Notes: generated by a model from the letters alone, not told the origin. Positions 48,428-59,233 are shown, counted from the stretch's first letter. The stretch is DNA of 64,000 bases from Phycomyces nitens (GCA_022702545.1 JAHRBC010000008.1:1798001-1862000), one strand, 5' to 3'. Numbers and translations are program-made.

Positions 48428-51400
48428 ATGGAAGAAAAATCCTCCCCAGAGGCCAGTAAAAATAATGAAATATCATATACTGCCATTAATAAAGAAACTT
48501 GTGATTCCTATTCTTATGTCTCCAATGAACCTGAGTTACTGAATACTCCCACAAGCCTTAAAGAGATGACTGAGCCCCACTTAATGGCTGACCAGACCTT
48601 CCTCGAAGGACTCTATGCCGCGGTTGACACTGACCTCCCCTTGTATCCGGCCATGCTGGATGATAAATTAATTTCGGTATTGATTGACAGTGGCGCAAGT
48701 GCGAACTATGTGTCCCCTCAGATTGCACAATCTGCCCAAAACCTTGTCAGTATCAGTGGTCGTCCTGTGGAAACAGCCGGTGGTCACACACTTAGCATTG
48801 ATCAAAAGGCTACTCTCTCTCTCTCTCTCAGCGGATATACCGATACAATCGATGCTTATGTATTCCCGACAAAGTTCGATCTAATTCTTGGTCGAACATG
48901 GTTACAACAAGCAAGGCCCATTCCTGATTGGCAAACGGATACCTGGTACCTCCATCGTAATGGTGTTGAATTTGTCCTACAACCCCAGTGTCCGCGAAAG
49001 GTGAAGCCGCAACTAAATTACCTGGTATCTGCAAAGCAAGTACAGAAACTCGTTGGCAAGGAGGAGGCCGCGTGTTTTCTGCTACACATCAAGAGTAAAC
49101 TGAACACGAACAATGATGATTCCCAGTGGAATGATCTGGTCAAAGAGTTCAGTGACGTGTTTCAAGATGGATTGCCTGGGTTGCCGCCAGATCGCGAAGT
49201 TCAGCATGTAATAAACACTGGAGATGCACAGCCTACAAACAAACCGCCATTTAAAATGAGCCCTCGCGAGCTAGATGAGTTGAAGAGACAGCTGAAAGAA
49301 CTACTGGACCTGGGCCTCATTCGTCCGAGCTCATCACCATGGGGTGCGCCGATTCTGTTTGTGAAGAAGAAGAATGGAGAGATGCGCATGTGCGTCGATT
49401 ATCGTGCTTTGAACAAGGTCACAATAAGGAATAACCACCCATTACCCCGCATTGATGAGTGTTTGGAGCGTTTAAAAGGTGCCAATCACTTTACAAGTCT
49501 GGATCTGCGCAGTGGCTATCACCAGGTTCGCATTCAACAATCAGATGTACCGAAAACCGCGTTCAATACAAGATATGGCCAATATGAGTTCCTGGTACTT
49601 CCTTTTGGATTGACCAATGCCCCGCCCACTTTCCAGCACTTGATGAACAAGGTTCTTGGCGACTGCTTGGATGACTTTGCATTGGTTTACTTGGATGATA
49701 TTCTGATCTTCAGTAAGACACCAGAAGAACACGAGAAGCATGTCCGTCATGTACTGAATCGGTTACGAGAAGCCAAGCTGATCGCAAACCAGAAGAAGTG
49801 CGAGTTTAACAAGAAGGAGCTTACCTTCCTGGGTTTTCAAGTCTCCGCAAAAGGTATCCTCCCTTCCCCGGACAAGATCAAAACCATTCAAGACTGGACC
49901 CCTCCAAACAATGTTCAAGAAGTTAGGCAGTTTATTGGACTTGCTCAACACTACCGTCGGTTTATACCCGGATTTGCTGGAATTGCTGCCCCGCTAACTG
50001 ATTTAACCAAAGGAGTTGGTCCCAAGAAACGCCCCATTGTTTGGACAGATGTTTGTCAGACCAGTTTTGATATCTTGAAAGATAAGCTCAGTTCTGCTCC
50101 CGTTCTCTTGGCCCCAGACATGGACAAGCCGTTTCGGATTGAAACCGATGCTTCCGATTTTGGCGTTGGTGCTGTGTTACTGCAAGAAGACGAAGAAGGA
50201 GTATGGAAGCCGTTGGCTTATGAGTCGAAGAAGTTGTCCACTGCCGAAAGATCCTACCCTGCCCAAGAACGTGAGCTACTCGGAATCTTGCACGCACTTC
50301 GCACATGGCGTTGCATGATCGAGGGAAAGCCGTTCACGGTGTTCACGGACCATCTCCCACTCAAATACTTCCGAAGCCAAGTCAAGCCCACTCCAAGACT
50401 AGTGCGATGGATAGCCGAGTTTGAGTTATATGATCCCATAATACAGTACAAGCCTGGAAAAGAGAATGGTGTCCCAGATGTTCTCTCCCGTTTGGATGGC
50501 CCTGAATCCAACGTGTCCGAGGTAGAATCAATGGAGCCTGACTATCTGTACGCAATGCCTACTTCTGACACTGCTGACTGGCCGAAATTCTATGCTCGCC
50601 CAGACAACGAATGGCCAGAAGAGATCAAGGATTTGCTTAGCAAACAGCGCAAGAACTTTGTGGTCCGAGATCAGAAGGTGTTTAGACTTGTCAAAGCCAG
50701 TGACAAAGTACAAGAAATCAGATTCGCCCTCTTTGCAAAACGGGCTGATTTAGTAAACAGTTTCCATACTGGATTTGGTCACGCTGGGGAAACTACTGTT
50801 TATGATTTGATGAAGAAACGTTGGTGGTGGCCGGGAATGAGAAGTCAGATCCAAGAATGGCTTACCAAGTGTCCAGAGTGCCAGTTAGCATCGAATGCTG
50901 AGAGAAATGTCCACCATGCTCCGATGATACCCTTGGATGTGCCTCCTGCGTTCTCTCGATGGCACCTTGATTTCATCGGTGAATTGCCTACTACTGCTCA
51001 AGGAAATCGCTGGATCCTCGTGGCTGTGGACTATGCTACAAACTGGCCGATTGCTCGCGCGGTTCCTGATGCCACTGGTGAAGCCATTGCCAAGTTCTTA
51101 TATGAAGAAATTGTGATGCGTTTTGGTTGCCCTGATGAGATCTTAACAGACCGTGGTCCGAATTTCATGTCCCAGATCCTAGCTTATTACATCAAGAAGA
51201 TTAAGCTCCACCACAAGTTGACTTCTGCTTTCCACCCGCGCACAAATGGCAAATGCGAACGCCTCAATGGTATCCTTAAGCAGATGTTACGCAAGTATGT
51301 AAATGGAGCTATCCATCGTTGGGACGAGTATCTGGAATCTGCATTGTTTGCCTGCCGAATCCGTAAACACCGTACCACTGGTTTCAGTCCTTTCTTCTTA

Positions 51401-51994
51401 ACATATGGCCGTGAACCAAGATTACCTGGTGATTTCCTAAGGCCATCTCTCGACTCATCGCTTCCTGAAGATCCGCAAGTTCTGGCCGACAGCTCTCTCC
51501 CTTTTTTGCGCCAACTTCGTCAAGCTCGCCAAGATGCCGAAGCTCGTGTAACTAATATCAGTCAACAAGACAAGGACCGCTGGGATTCGATCATGAAACC
51601 GCATCAATTTGCCATTGGTGAATACTTGTTACTTCGTCATGAGAACAAGTTTGGTCTCGAGTATAACTGGATGGGCCCGTATATTGTGGTAGACAAGAAC
51701 CCTGACACCAATATTTACAAGATTACCACTGTGGAAGGTGTCCCTTACAAGTCTTGGGTTCATGCTGATCGGTTGAAAATTGCAAAATCTAACGATTTTG
51801 ACAAGACTTGGTACCACCCCACTGTTTCTCGCTCCCAAATGCGTCATGACTTGTCCATTAATCCTACCTCTTCCTTGCCACTTGCTCTTTTGGACTCTCC
51901 CTTGGTTGATCGAGGACTATCAACAGTTTCGGAAGGGGTGATGTCGTGCCTAATTTTGGTGAAACAAGCTCTAGTGACTTGTCTTTACAAATGA
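48428..51994 (+). CDS. pol: Pol polyprotein (PR-RT-RNase H-IN) of the gypsy element
   Basis: 1188 aa from the first ATG; the frame is open further back to 48365, so a Gag-Pol fusion by -1 frameshift is likely. Aspartic protease: LIDSGAS with Asp87. Reverse transcriptase: YLDD at 421-424. RNase H: ETDASDFGVGAVL near 572 and FTDHLPLKYF. Integrase: HHCC zinc-binding region (FGHAGET...CPEC), then catalytic Asp848 (LDFIG), Asp908 (LTDRGPNF) and Glu944 (GKCERLNG), with 35 residues between the last two. No chromodomain is evident at the C-terminus, unlike chromoviruses. The coding region runs through the purine tract and stops inside the 3' LTR, so its last 17 residues are LTR-encoded. Confidence 0.95.
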   Translation: MEEKSSPEASKNNEISYTAINKETCDSYSYVSNEPELLNTPTSLKEMTEPHLMADQTFLEGLYAAVDTDLPLYPAMLDDKLISVLIDSGASANYVSPQIAQSAQNLVSISGRPVETAGGHTLSIDQKATLSLSLSGYTDTIDAYVFPTKFDLILGRTWLQQARPIPDWQTDTWYLHRNGVEFVLQPQCPRKVKPQLNYLVSAKQVQKLVGKEEAACFLLHIKSKLNTNNDDSQWNDLVKEFSDVFQDGLPGLPPDREVQHVINTGDAQPTNKPPFKMSPRELDELKRQLKELLDLGLIRPSSSPWGAPILFVKKKNGEMRMCVDYRALNKVTIRNNHPLPRIDECLERLKGANHFTSLDLRSGYHQVRIQQSDVPKTAFNTRYGQYEFLVLPFGLTNAPPTFQHLMNKVLGDCLDDFALVYLDDILIFSKTPEEHEKHVRHVLNRLREAKLIANQKKCEFNKKELTFLGFQVSAKGILPSPDKIKTIQDWTPPNNVQEVRQFIGLAQHYRRFIPGFAGIAAPLTDLTKGVGPKKRPIVWTDVCQTSFDILKDKLSSAPVLLAPDMDKPFRIETDASDFGVGAVLLQEDEEGVWKPLAYESKKLSTAERSYPAQERELLGILHALRTWRCMIEGKPFTVFTDHLPLKYFRSQVKPTPRLVRWIAEFELYDPIIQYKPGKENGVPDVLSRLDGPESNVSEVESMEPDYLYAMPTSDTADWPKFYARPDNEWPEEIKDLLSKQRKNFVVRDQKVFRLVKASDKVQEIRFALFAKRADLVNSFHTGFGHAGETTVYDLMKKRWWWPGMRSQIQEWLTKCPECQLASNAERNVHHAPMIPLDVPPAFSRWHLDFIGELPTTAQGNRWILVAVDYATNWPIARAVPDATGEAIAKFLYEEIVMRFGCPDEILTDRGPNFMSQILAYYIKKIKLHHKLTSAFHPRTNGKCERLNGILKQMLRKYVNGAIHRWDEYLESALFACRIRKHRTTGFSPFFLTYGREPRLPGDFLRPSLDSSLPEDPQVLADSSLPFLRQLRQARQDAEARVTNISQQDKDRWDSIMKPHQFAIGEYLLLRHENKFGLEYNWMGPYIVVDKNPDTNIYKITTVEGVPYKSWVHADRLKIAKSNDFDKTWYHPTVSRSQMRHDLSINPTSSLPLALLDSPLVDRGLSTVSEGVMSCLILVKQALVTCLYK
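51931..51938 (+). other. Polypurine tract
   Basis: GGAAGGGG just before the 3' LTR, the usual plus-strand primer position. It lies within the pol coding sequence. Confidence 0.7.
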
Positions 51995-52259
51995 GGCATG
52001 ATTTGAAATGATTATTCATCTGTTTGTAATTACAGAAATTTGTAATCCGTTTATAATAATTTTGTAAGAACATTAGACACCTCTTCAGTGTAGTCAAAGA
52101 TGAATAATCATTTAGAAAACTATATAAGATATCCAAATTCAAAACAATAAAAATTATCTTTTATCCTCTCTCTTATTTTGAATACTCCTGTGTATTAAAG
52201 CTTGACCAATTCGACTACGTTTACAGTGAATTGGAAGATAGCCTAGATCAGGAACGACA
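51942..52259 (+). repeat. 3' LTR of Ty3/gypsy element
   Basis: 318 bp, identical by eye to 46894-47211. It contains the pol stop codon (51992-51994). Confidence 0.96.
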
Positions 52260-52278
52260 AAAATTATTAAAAAAGAAA

Positions 52279-52350
52279 CTCTCCGACCGGGAATTGAACC
52301 CGGGTCTCCCGCGTGACAGGCGGGGATACTCACCACTATACTATCGAAGA
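52279..52350 (-). tRNA. tRNA-Asp (GTC)
   Basis: A 72-nt minus-strand cloverleaf without intron. The acceptor stem pairs TCTTCGA with TCGGAGA (one T-G wobble), and the discriminator base is G. The D arm contains TAGTATAGTGGTGAGTA. The anticodon arm is CCGCCTGTCACGCGG with GTC at 52315-52317. The T arm has GGTTCAATTCC. The sequence closely follows the conserved eukaryotic tRNA-Asp. A T-run terminator lies just 3' of the gene (52270-52275 on the plus strand as A residues), between the tRNA and the gypsy LTR. Confidence 0.97.
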
Positions 52351-52847
52351 GCTAGTTGAATTTTAGGTTTGTAACTTTAATACATAGCAACGCATATTTT
52401 TGCGCAATTTTTACCATATTAGGAAATATGTGCACGTAGACATGACGTCGACATTGATTATTGAATATGTCGAATTGTCAATATGTCAATGTCAATATAA
52501 AATTTTCTCTATTTTTATTGCATACTCTTAAATATCTAATTGATACTATCATGTTTTATTTATTTATTTTATTCTCTTGATATTATTTAATAATGTTCTT
52601 TTATATATTCTTGTAGCCAAAAAACCAAAAAAAAATATGTTCCTGAATTTTCTCAGTTGCGATTAGTTTTAAAATACAAGACAAGAATAATATAAAAAAA
52701 GGCCATAGTGGGCGGAGTGACGGTTATTGTTTCACGACCAATCAAAAGCCTGCAACGCGCGCATCTCATGAGAATAGCCCGCTCACCAAAAAGAGATAAA
52801 GTTGGTCAAGGAATATAAAGAAAGGAATCTACTGGCATCTTTATATA
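52351..52847. promoter_or_regulatory. Spacer between tRNA-Asp and the OST-subunit gene
   Basis: About 500 bp, AT-rich. A CCAAT element occurs near 52738 (GACCAATCAAAAG), about 110 bp before the ATG at 52848, and is the only promoter-like motif seen. Confidence 0.5.
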
Positions 52848-53366
52848 ATGACACGCTCTATTTTCATCTTATTTGTTGTGGCAGCACTTATAGCCCATGT
52901 GAGTGGTGCAGGAAACGAAGATGTATTCGAAATCTTGCCTGAAATCCACCATGTATTCCGCCAACCCGAGGTTATGCCTTCTGCTTGGTTTTCCAAGCTC
53001 TTTGGTTTGATTGCCCTTGCTCCCTGGGCTTTGCTTATTTCTGGCGTAAAGTTTCAAAAAAAATTGAGATGAAATTTGAGTAAGAATTAACTTGTTGTTG
53101 TTGTTGTTTGATTATAATAGTGGATCGGTCTTGGAATTACGCCTACAAAGGTCGTCTCGAGCTTGTCTAATGGCCCATCTATGGGATCTGTTTCAGTTGT
53201 CGCATTTCTCTTGTCATTGGCATCCATCGAGTACCTTTTGTTTCTCTACTGGGTTAAATTCAACATCTTCCAGACACTTGGTTATCTATTCTTTCTTTCA
53301 ATCGTAGCAGCTGCAACAGGACAGCGTGCCTTGAGCCAGATCCAGAAAATAAGAACATCGTCCTAA
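52848..53366 (+). CDS. SWP1: Short ribophorin II/Swp1-type oligosaccharyltransferase subunit
   Basis: Two exons (52848-53045, 53121-53366) encode 147 aa. A signal peptide (about 1-20, ending HVSGAG) is followed by PEIHHVFRQPEVMPSAWFS, which resembles the conserved segment just before the membrane region of ribophorin II/Swp1. Three hydrophobic segments follow (LFGLIALAPWALLI, SVVAFLLSLASIEYLLFLYW, TLGYLFFLSIVAAATG). OST transfers the N-glycan to nascent proteins in the ER. Yeast Swp1 is about 286 aa and animal ribophorin II about 630 aa. This protein has only the membrane part, so the lumenal domain is missing or encoded elsewhere. The gene is convergent with the calpain gene, with 153 bp between stops. 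Confidence 0.75.
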
Positions 53367-53519
53367 GACTATAGATATATATATAAATATATACATATAT
53401 TTATATTTATGCACACGAAGAAAGTTCAATGGGTATAATTTATAAAATATTGCTTGTCATTTTTTTTAAATTGGTTGGATTGTTACTGGCTAAAGAGATG
53501 GAAGAATTGTGTTGTAAAA

Positions 53520-56500
53520 CTATGATCGATCGCTGCGTACATTAACAGGTCGGTCACTATAGATGAATGCAGTGAATTCGCCTGAAATATCCTTTTCGTG
53601 TGTTGCAAAGACAGCAAGGTAGCCTGGTGTTCAAATACGAATAAGTTTACCATAGACATGCAACCAGAATATGCTTTACCTGAATCATTTTGACCGAGTA
53701 TAATATCATGTGTCGCAACTCCCTAGATTAAAGTCAGTATGAGAGCAATGGGTATAGAGTGTGGTTCAAGTACCTGAATAACATTTGTATAAGGCCCTGA
53801 AGTAGCTACTTCCTTGCCAAAAGTGTCTTTGGGATGTTTCTCGTACAAGGTTATATTCATAGACGGAGTGGGTTCAATATTTTTAGCTTGCAAGCGAATT
53901 CTAAAGAATATATATATATATACGTATAATGTTTAGCAATATGCGTAGAGACAAGAATTGGTTTATGCTTACTTTACGGTAGTCAGTTCTCGAATATCCA
54001 GCAAGTATCGAGGGTTCTTGCTGTAGTTTCCGTGAGTCACACATCCCATTGCATTATATCCGCATATCCTATATTATATCGGCTTAGATTATCTTGTTAA
54101 ACTGATAAAAGGCCAAATAATTTACCATTCTCCATGTATTATCTTTCGGAACATACCCTTTGGAAACACGTTTAGTTTATATTTACACAATTCTTTGACT
54201 TACGGCTCCTTCTGCTGGAATCGAATCCACTGTCACAGGAGCAAGGCTGGCCACGGTAAGGATAAACTTTCCGACCAAGTCTGGCTCAAAGGTAGATGCC
54301 ACTACAGTATAGCTTCCAGCTAAAAAAATAAAATAAATTAAAATAAAACGAGGCATTTAAATATTCGAGTCTGATATGCTTTAGAGATTCAGGTAATTTG
54401 TATATATATATATATATATATATACTCACGCTGAATGTTCTCAAGTTCAAAGTAGGAAAATCCGTGTCGATAAGGCCCTGAATCTATCAAGATGTCCTTG
54501 ACGGATACACTATTGTCAATGTATTTTATTATGATTGTGATTATTATTATGATTATGATTATTATTAATTTTGTAAATTTAATAAAACACAAAAGCACAG
54601 AAATATTTACAATGGGGATTACTTGCCTCGATATTCTCTTACCACCCTCTACTAACATCAGATGGACTGCCAATGACTTTGGGGCTTCCAACATGAGCAA
54701 AATACCAGTAGTGTCTGTTTCTGGGTCATCAGTTTCTGGGGATGGAATTGTAATCTTCCACTGAGGGTTGTTTAGGAAAGAAGGACTTGATGCGTTTCCA
54801 CCAGCAGTCTGGTCAGTCCACTCGCCGCGTATCTAGTAAAGCACACGAGTAGTGTAGTTAGACTACAAATGACAGTAAGCGGCCTAATTCATCTTGAACC
54901 AACCTTTTGCTCAATCGAGTAACGCATGGGGACTTTGGTCAGTTGTATGGGTGCAGGTGAATATGCTCTCAATGTGAAGTATAGTGATCGCTCCTTCTCA
55001 TGTTGAGACACCACAATAGTGTAATCGCTTGTACCAGGTGGAGCATTGAATCTGACCTAAATGATAATCTTGAATAATTAAAAAAAAACATAAAACATAA
55101 AACACAAAAAGATGCCAATTCTTAATTTACCAAGATGTGTGGGCTATTGACATAGGTGCCCTCTTTAAATGGTTCGCCCGGGTAAAACACTCTTTCTCCA
55201 TTTGTATTGTTGTAAACATGAAGTGTAATGTAGTCTGTGTTTTCTTCAGTGACCATGATGTGCTTTGAAAGCAAGATCCACACGGCCGCTGGTTTCTTGT
55301 CAGGAACATTCACCTTTAGACGGAACTGGGGATTGTAGCCTTGACAAGTTCAATTGTGTTAGTGACATTGGATCATTGGATCAGTAAACAAGTGAATATT
55401 CGTTATTTTACCAAGGTTGTAGACATCCTTTTTAGGACCCATGTCTTCATGCCACATTCTACAAGATAAAGTTAAATTCTAGTCTACTAACCAACCTCTG
55501 GACATTATTACGGCTTGACTTACGAGTGCAATACCCATTTATAAGTAAAAGGCTCAGGATTCCAATTCAAATGAATAGAAGTAAAGTACGAACAGACAGA
55601 CTCAAAATCAATCCAGAATATACCATCATCTCTCTGTTCAGCCACCACTGGATCGTAGTTTAGGGCTTCCATTAGCTGAGGTGTCCATACTTTGGTGTCT
55701 AGGTGACTATAGGGACCCTTCCATCGTTTGTGACTCCATGGATTTTTGACTTGCATGAAGCGCTTATCCTGGACCATCTTGATATCTTGCACACAGTTTT
55801 AGTTGATGTATAATATATGCATAGTCAACTAATTACCAATTACAGCATATGCATGTGTAGGTACCAACCCCATGCTCATTGCTTCTTCTTCTGTCATTTC
55901 TCCAGTCGCAATAGTGACAAGCACATCGCCTATATTCACAACAGCAAAAAAATAGTACGATATTTAGTCATCATTTCCAGAACTTACTCTGACCAGAAAC
56001 TCACCATATTTTGCTCCATCAATAATTCTGTCCCAGACTTTATCGGGTACGAATGTCTTGTCGCTAAAGGCATGTCGTCAGATCTATTTGTCCAAAAAAG
56101 AAAAAGATGTTCTCATCATTTGACTTACTCGTGGATAAACAAGTGTTCAGGAATCCAGCCGGTTAAACAGCTATGATGTGTAAATATACAATTGATTTCA
56201 AGTACTACAAAACACACTTACTACAAGTCAATTCCAGAATTCCTATGTAGTTTTTATATTAGCCATGTGTAGAGCGTCCTTTTTGATTATTTGACTTACG
56301 ATCCCGGAAAGTCGTATCCACCCATAAGTTTCATATACTTATCAATTGATTAGTTTTTGTTTTTTGTTGAGGAATTGTGATTGATTTGACAACATACTGC
56401 CTTTTCAATAATACTGGCCCAGAGTTCTTCTTTATCGGCAGAAAATGTGCACATTAGAGTGTTCTGACGAGAGAGAGGTAATAGATCATCCACAACTGTC

Positions 56501-58169
56501 ATAAAAGAGCATTACTTTTTTGTTTGATTGATTGATTGATTGAAAATACACAATATTATACACATATTTACCAACCTATGGTCAAATTCATTATTATTCA
56601 TCCCAGACATGTTCATTTCCCTCTTTGACTCACTTTACGTGAAATTCCATTAAACACAAGCTTGATAACGTATTTCCCGTTTGGATTGTAGCATGGCCGA
56701 CCTTTGGAGTCTTGAGGATATATACATGAAGTAATGAGCTATTGATGATTTACAGTAAGTTTGAGATCGACTGACAGACCGATCCTATTCAAATCCCAGA
56801 GTTACCTGTTTATTGAACCTCTGCTCATACGCTGCAGCCACACATAACGAGGCAACAAAAGAACAGTCTGTTACGATATCCTGGATGATGTTTGTACTGT
56901 GTGTGTGTGTATCCTTAAATAAGCAGCAAGACATAGATATCACTGGTAGTTTTGTCATGCTTACCTTGATATCAGTCGAATCATCTGTGGTTGGCTCATA
57001 AACTGCTTGGGTCTTTTCCAGCCACCGAAAATTGCCAATTGTTTATCAGAGAGCCTCAATGTCCCATCAGGATCCCTGTTGACTTTGTAAGTACCTTGAA
57101 TACACAGCTCCACAAAAAAAAGGGGGAGACTTACAGGAACTTTGTGTCAAACGAAAACTTTTCTTTGAGATCAGAAGAATCGATCCAGGGTAAGAATATC
57201 TTGCCATTCACATTCGAAGTATACTTGAGCACCTCGATTTCAGCACTTGACAATCGATGGGAAAGTATGTCATGTCCATCCTCCACATTATCCACAGGAA
57301 TGGACAGAGAAGAAGATACAGATCGACTTCTCAAGCGCCCCACCCGGTTATCTTCGCAAGGAACAGAAAGCGACGAAGCTCTCTTTTGTTTCTCGAGTTT
57401 GATGAGACAAGTCTTTTGAACTGCCTTTACAATCTCTGCTCGGTCCAGAGAAGTTGTGAACATTTGGCGAATAAAGGATCGCTTGGGATGATCTACCGGA
57501 AGATCTATGGCAATAATTGTCATTGTCATTGGCATTGGTATTGGTATTGGTTTCTGTGTTTATGGCCAAATGAATTATGTACCTTTGTAGACCAAGAGGT
57601 AGCATTCGGCTGCCTCGGAGAAATACTCTAATGCGGTATCATTATAGTTCTTTTCTTCGTTTACTTGGCCTTGGTTCAACGCAAACTATTCTTGTTGAGT
57701 ATTTGTTGGTTTGACCGAGGTCCGTGCTACTTGGCCGATCTAAGATTACCTGTGCCTTTTCTACAACATGACTAATCTCTTCCCATTCTTCATCGCTGTC
57801 AGATTCATCGGCAAAGTGCCAAGGGCTGGAGGCTGGTGGGTTTGCGGCCTGTTGGAGACGATCGAGCTGTTCCAGGCGATGGACATATTGATTGAGTTTC
57901 TGTTTCAGTTGGTCATGATTTATCTGGGAAGTTTTCGATAGTTCCGAGAACATCTGTCAAGGTTGTTAGAATCTAATTGGGCAAATGACTAGACTTACCC
58001 TTATGACACGCCTGTAGGCATCTCTGGCAGGATCAACCTTGCCTTGGTGATCTAGATTGACAGCCTTGCATGCTTCCAGGTAGGTATCAGCATATAGCTG
58101 TGTTGGACTGGAAGACTGTGTAGGTATGCAATGAAGACGTGAGGTGGGGGAATCCCGTGAGTGGGCCAT
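53520..58169 (-). CDS. RIM13: PalB/Rim13-type (calpain-7 family) cysteine protease
   Basis: Twenty-six exons, running down from 58169 with introns of about 45-165 bp, close to 993 aa (2982 coding nt). In the alkaline-pH (PacC/Rim101) pathway this protease cleaves the transcription factor after ESCRT recruitment. Order: N-terminal MIT-like helices (about 25-160, [37 protein letters not shown]), linker, calpain protease core, then beta-rich C2-like domains. The triad is Cys331 in [13 protein letters not shown], His497 in [11 protein letters not shown] and Asn517 in [12 protein letters not shown]. The stretches [40 protein letters not shown] and [10 protein letters not shown] follow calpain-7 closely. 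Odd points are a 4-nt exon (56572-56575), an 18-nt exon (56225-56242) and a GC donor at 54626. Length exceeds human CAPN7 (813 aa). Confidence 0.92.
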
Positions 58170-58606
58170 CAACGTCTTTATGAGAGGAGACCAAGGTTTG
58201 ATAAGAAAAGGGGGCAAAAATATATATATGAATATATATATATATAAAAGAGAGAAAAAAGGATTGAATTACAATTGTCCTTGAAGTTTAGCTCGCATGT
58301 TACCTTGAGGCTTTGTGGTTGGATGTTTGGGTTTGATACAATATACATATATGTATATAAATATAAAAATATATAAATATAATATATATAAAATATATAA
58401 ATATATATAAATATCTTTATTAATGTGTACCTTTGGACACACGAGTGCAAATGAACATGAATCGCTCTAATGTAATGTATGTTTATAATCTTTTATTCGT
58501 TTTTGTGTATGTATATGTATATATTATTTTCGACTAGCCGTCGGTTTTTAATAAAAGTTAAAGTACAAGAGATAAGAGAAAAAATTCTTCATTTTTTGGA
58601 TAAATC
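58170..58606. other. Calpain-GCV3 spacer, AT-rich
   Basis: The spacer between the calpain start and the H-protein stop has dense TATATA-type sequence (58220-58415). It presumably holds the calpain promoter. No gene is seen. Confidence 0.5.
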
Positions 58607-59233
58607 TTAGTGGTCTTCATCAGAAGCATCACAGTGAGCAGCGTATGCCTTGGCATCCATCAAACCCTCAACCTCATCAAGGTTGTCCAACTTGATCTTG
58701 GCGAACCAGCCTAAACAAACAGTCAGACCAACATTCCTTCCCACCAAAGTACCTTGCTTACCTTCATCTTCAGGGCTCTCGTTGATCAAGGAAGGCTCGC
58801 TGCCGAGCTGTTCGTTGACATCAACAACCTCACCAGTAACAGGGGAGTAGATATCACTGGCGGCCTTGACAGACTCAACAGCACCAATCTGGGCTATTTT
58901 GGGGTTTAGTACACAATGTTATATGGGTTGAATATATATAGCTTACCTTCTTTCTCGACCTTGTCACCGACAGCAGGGGTTTCGACAAAGACAACATCAC
59001 CAAGGGCCTTTTGGGCATAGTCAGTGATACCGATAGTGCCAACGTTGCCTTCGACTGAGATCCACTCGTGGTCGGAGGTGTACTTCTTGGCTATTCAGGT
59101 GTGAGCCCTTACTCTCTCGTTGGTGACTATTGGACTTACTGGCATACATGCGCATGGCACTGATGGCGGCCGACTGGCGAATAGCAGGGCCAAAGGGACG
59201 GACGACACGGGAAGTCAAGAGTCTGAGGGACAT
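58607..59233 (-). CDS. GCV3: Glycine cleavage system H protein, mitochondrial
   Basis: Four exons on the minus strand (59140-59233, 58947-59090, 58762-58893, 58607-58710) give 157 aa. The H protein carries the lipoyl arm that shuttles the aminomethyl group between the P, T and L proteins in mitochondria. The N-terminal 30 residues are Arg/Ser/Ala-rich with no acids ([16 protein letters not shown]), a typical presequence. The mature part has [20 protein letters not shown], then the lipoylation motif around Lys89 ([20 protein letters not shown]), NEQL...[13 protein letters not shown] and a C-terminal acidic end. All features of a functional H protein are present. Confidence 0.97.

Larger units (their letters stand above)
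46894..52259 (+). mobile_element. Complete Ty3/gypsy LTR retrotransposon
   Basis: A 5366-bp element with identical 318-bp LTRs, an open Gag (47253-48407), and an open Pol (48428-51994) in the -1 frame, ordered protease, RT, RNase H, integrase. RT before integrase makes it a Ty3/gypsy (Metaviridae) type. A candidate primer site (TGGTAGC) lies 2 bp after the 5' LTR and a purine tract (GGAAGGGG) 3 bp before the 3' LTR. The flanking five bases (GATTT left, AAAAT right) do not match, so no target-site duplication is seen. All domains look intact, so the copy is young and possibly active. It ends 19 bp from the 3' end of a tRNA-Asp gene. Confidence 0.96.
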
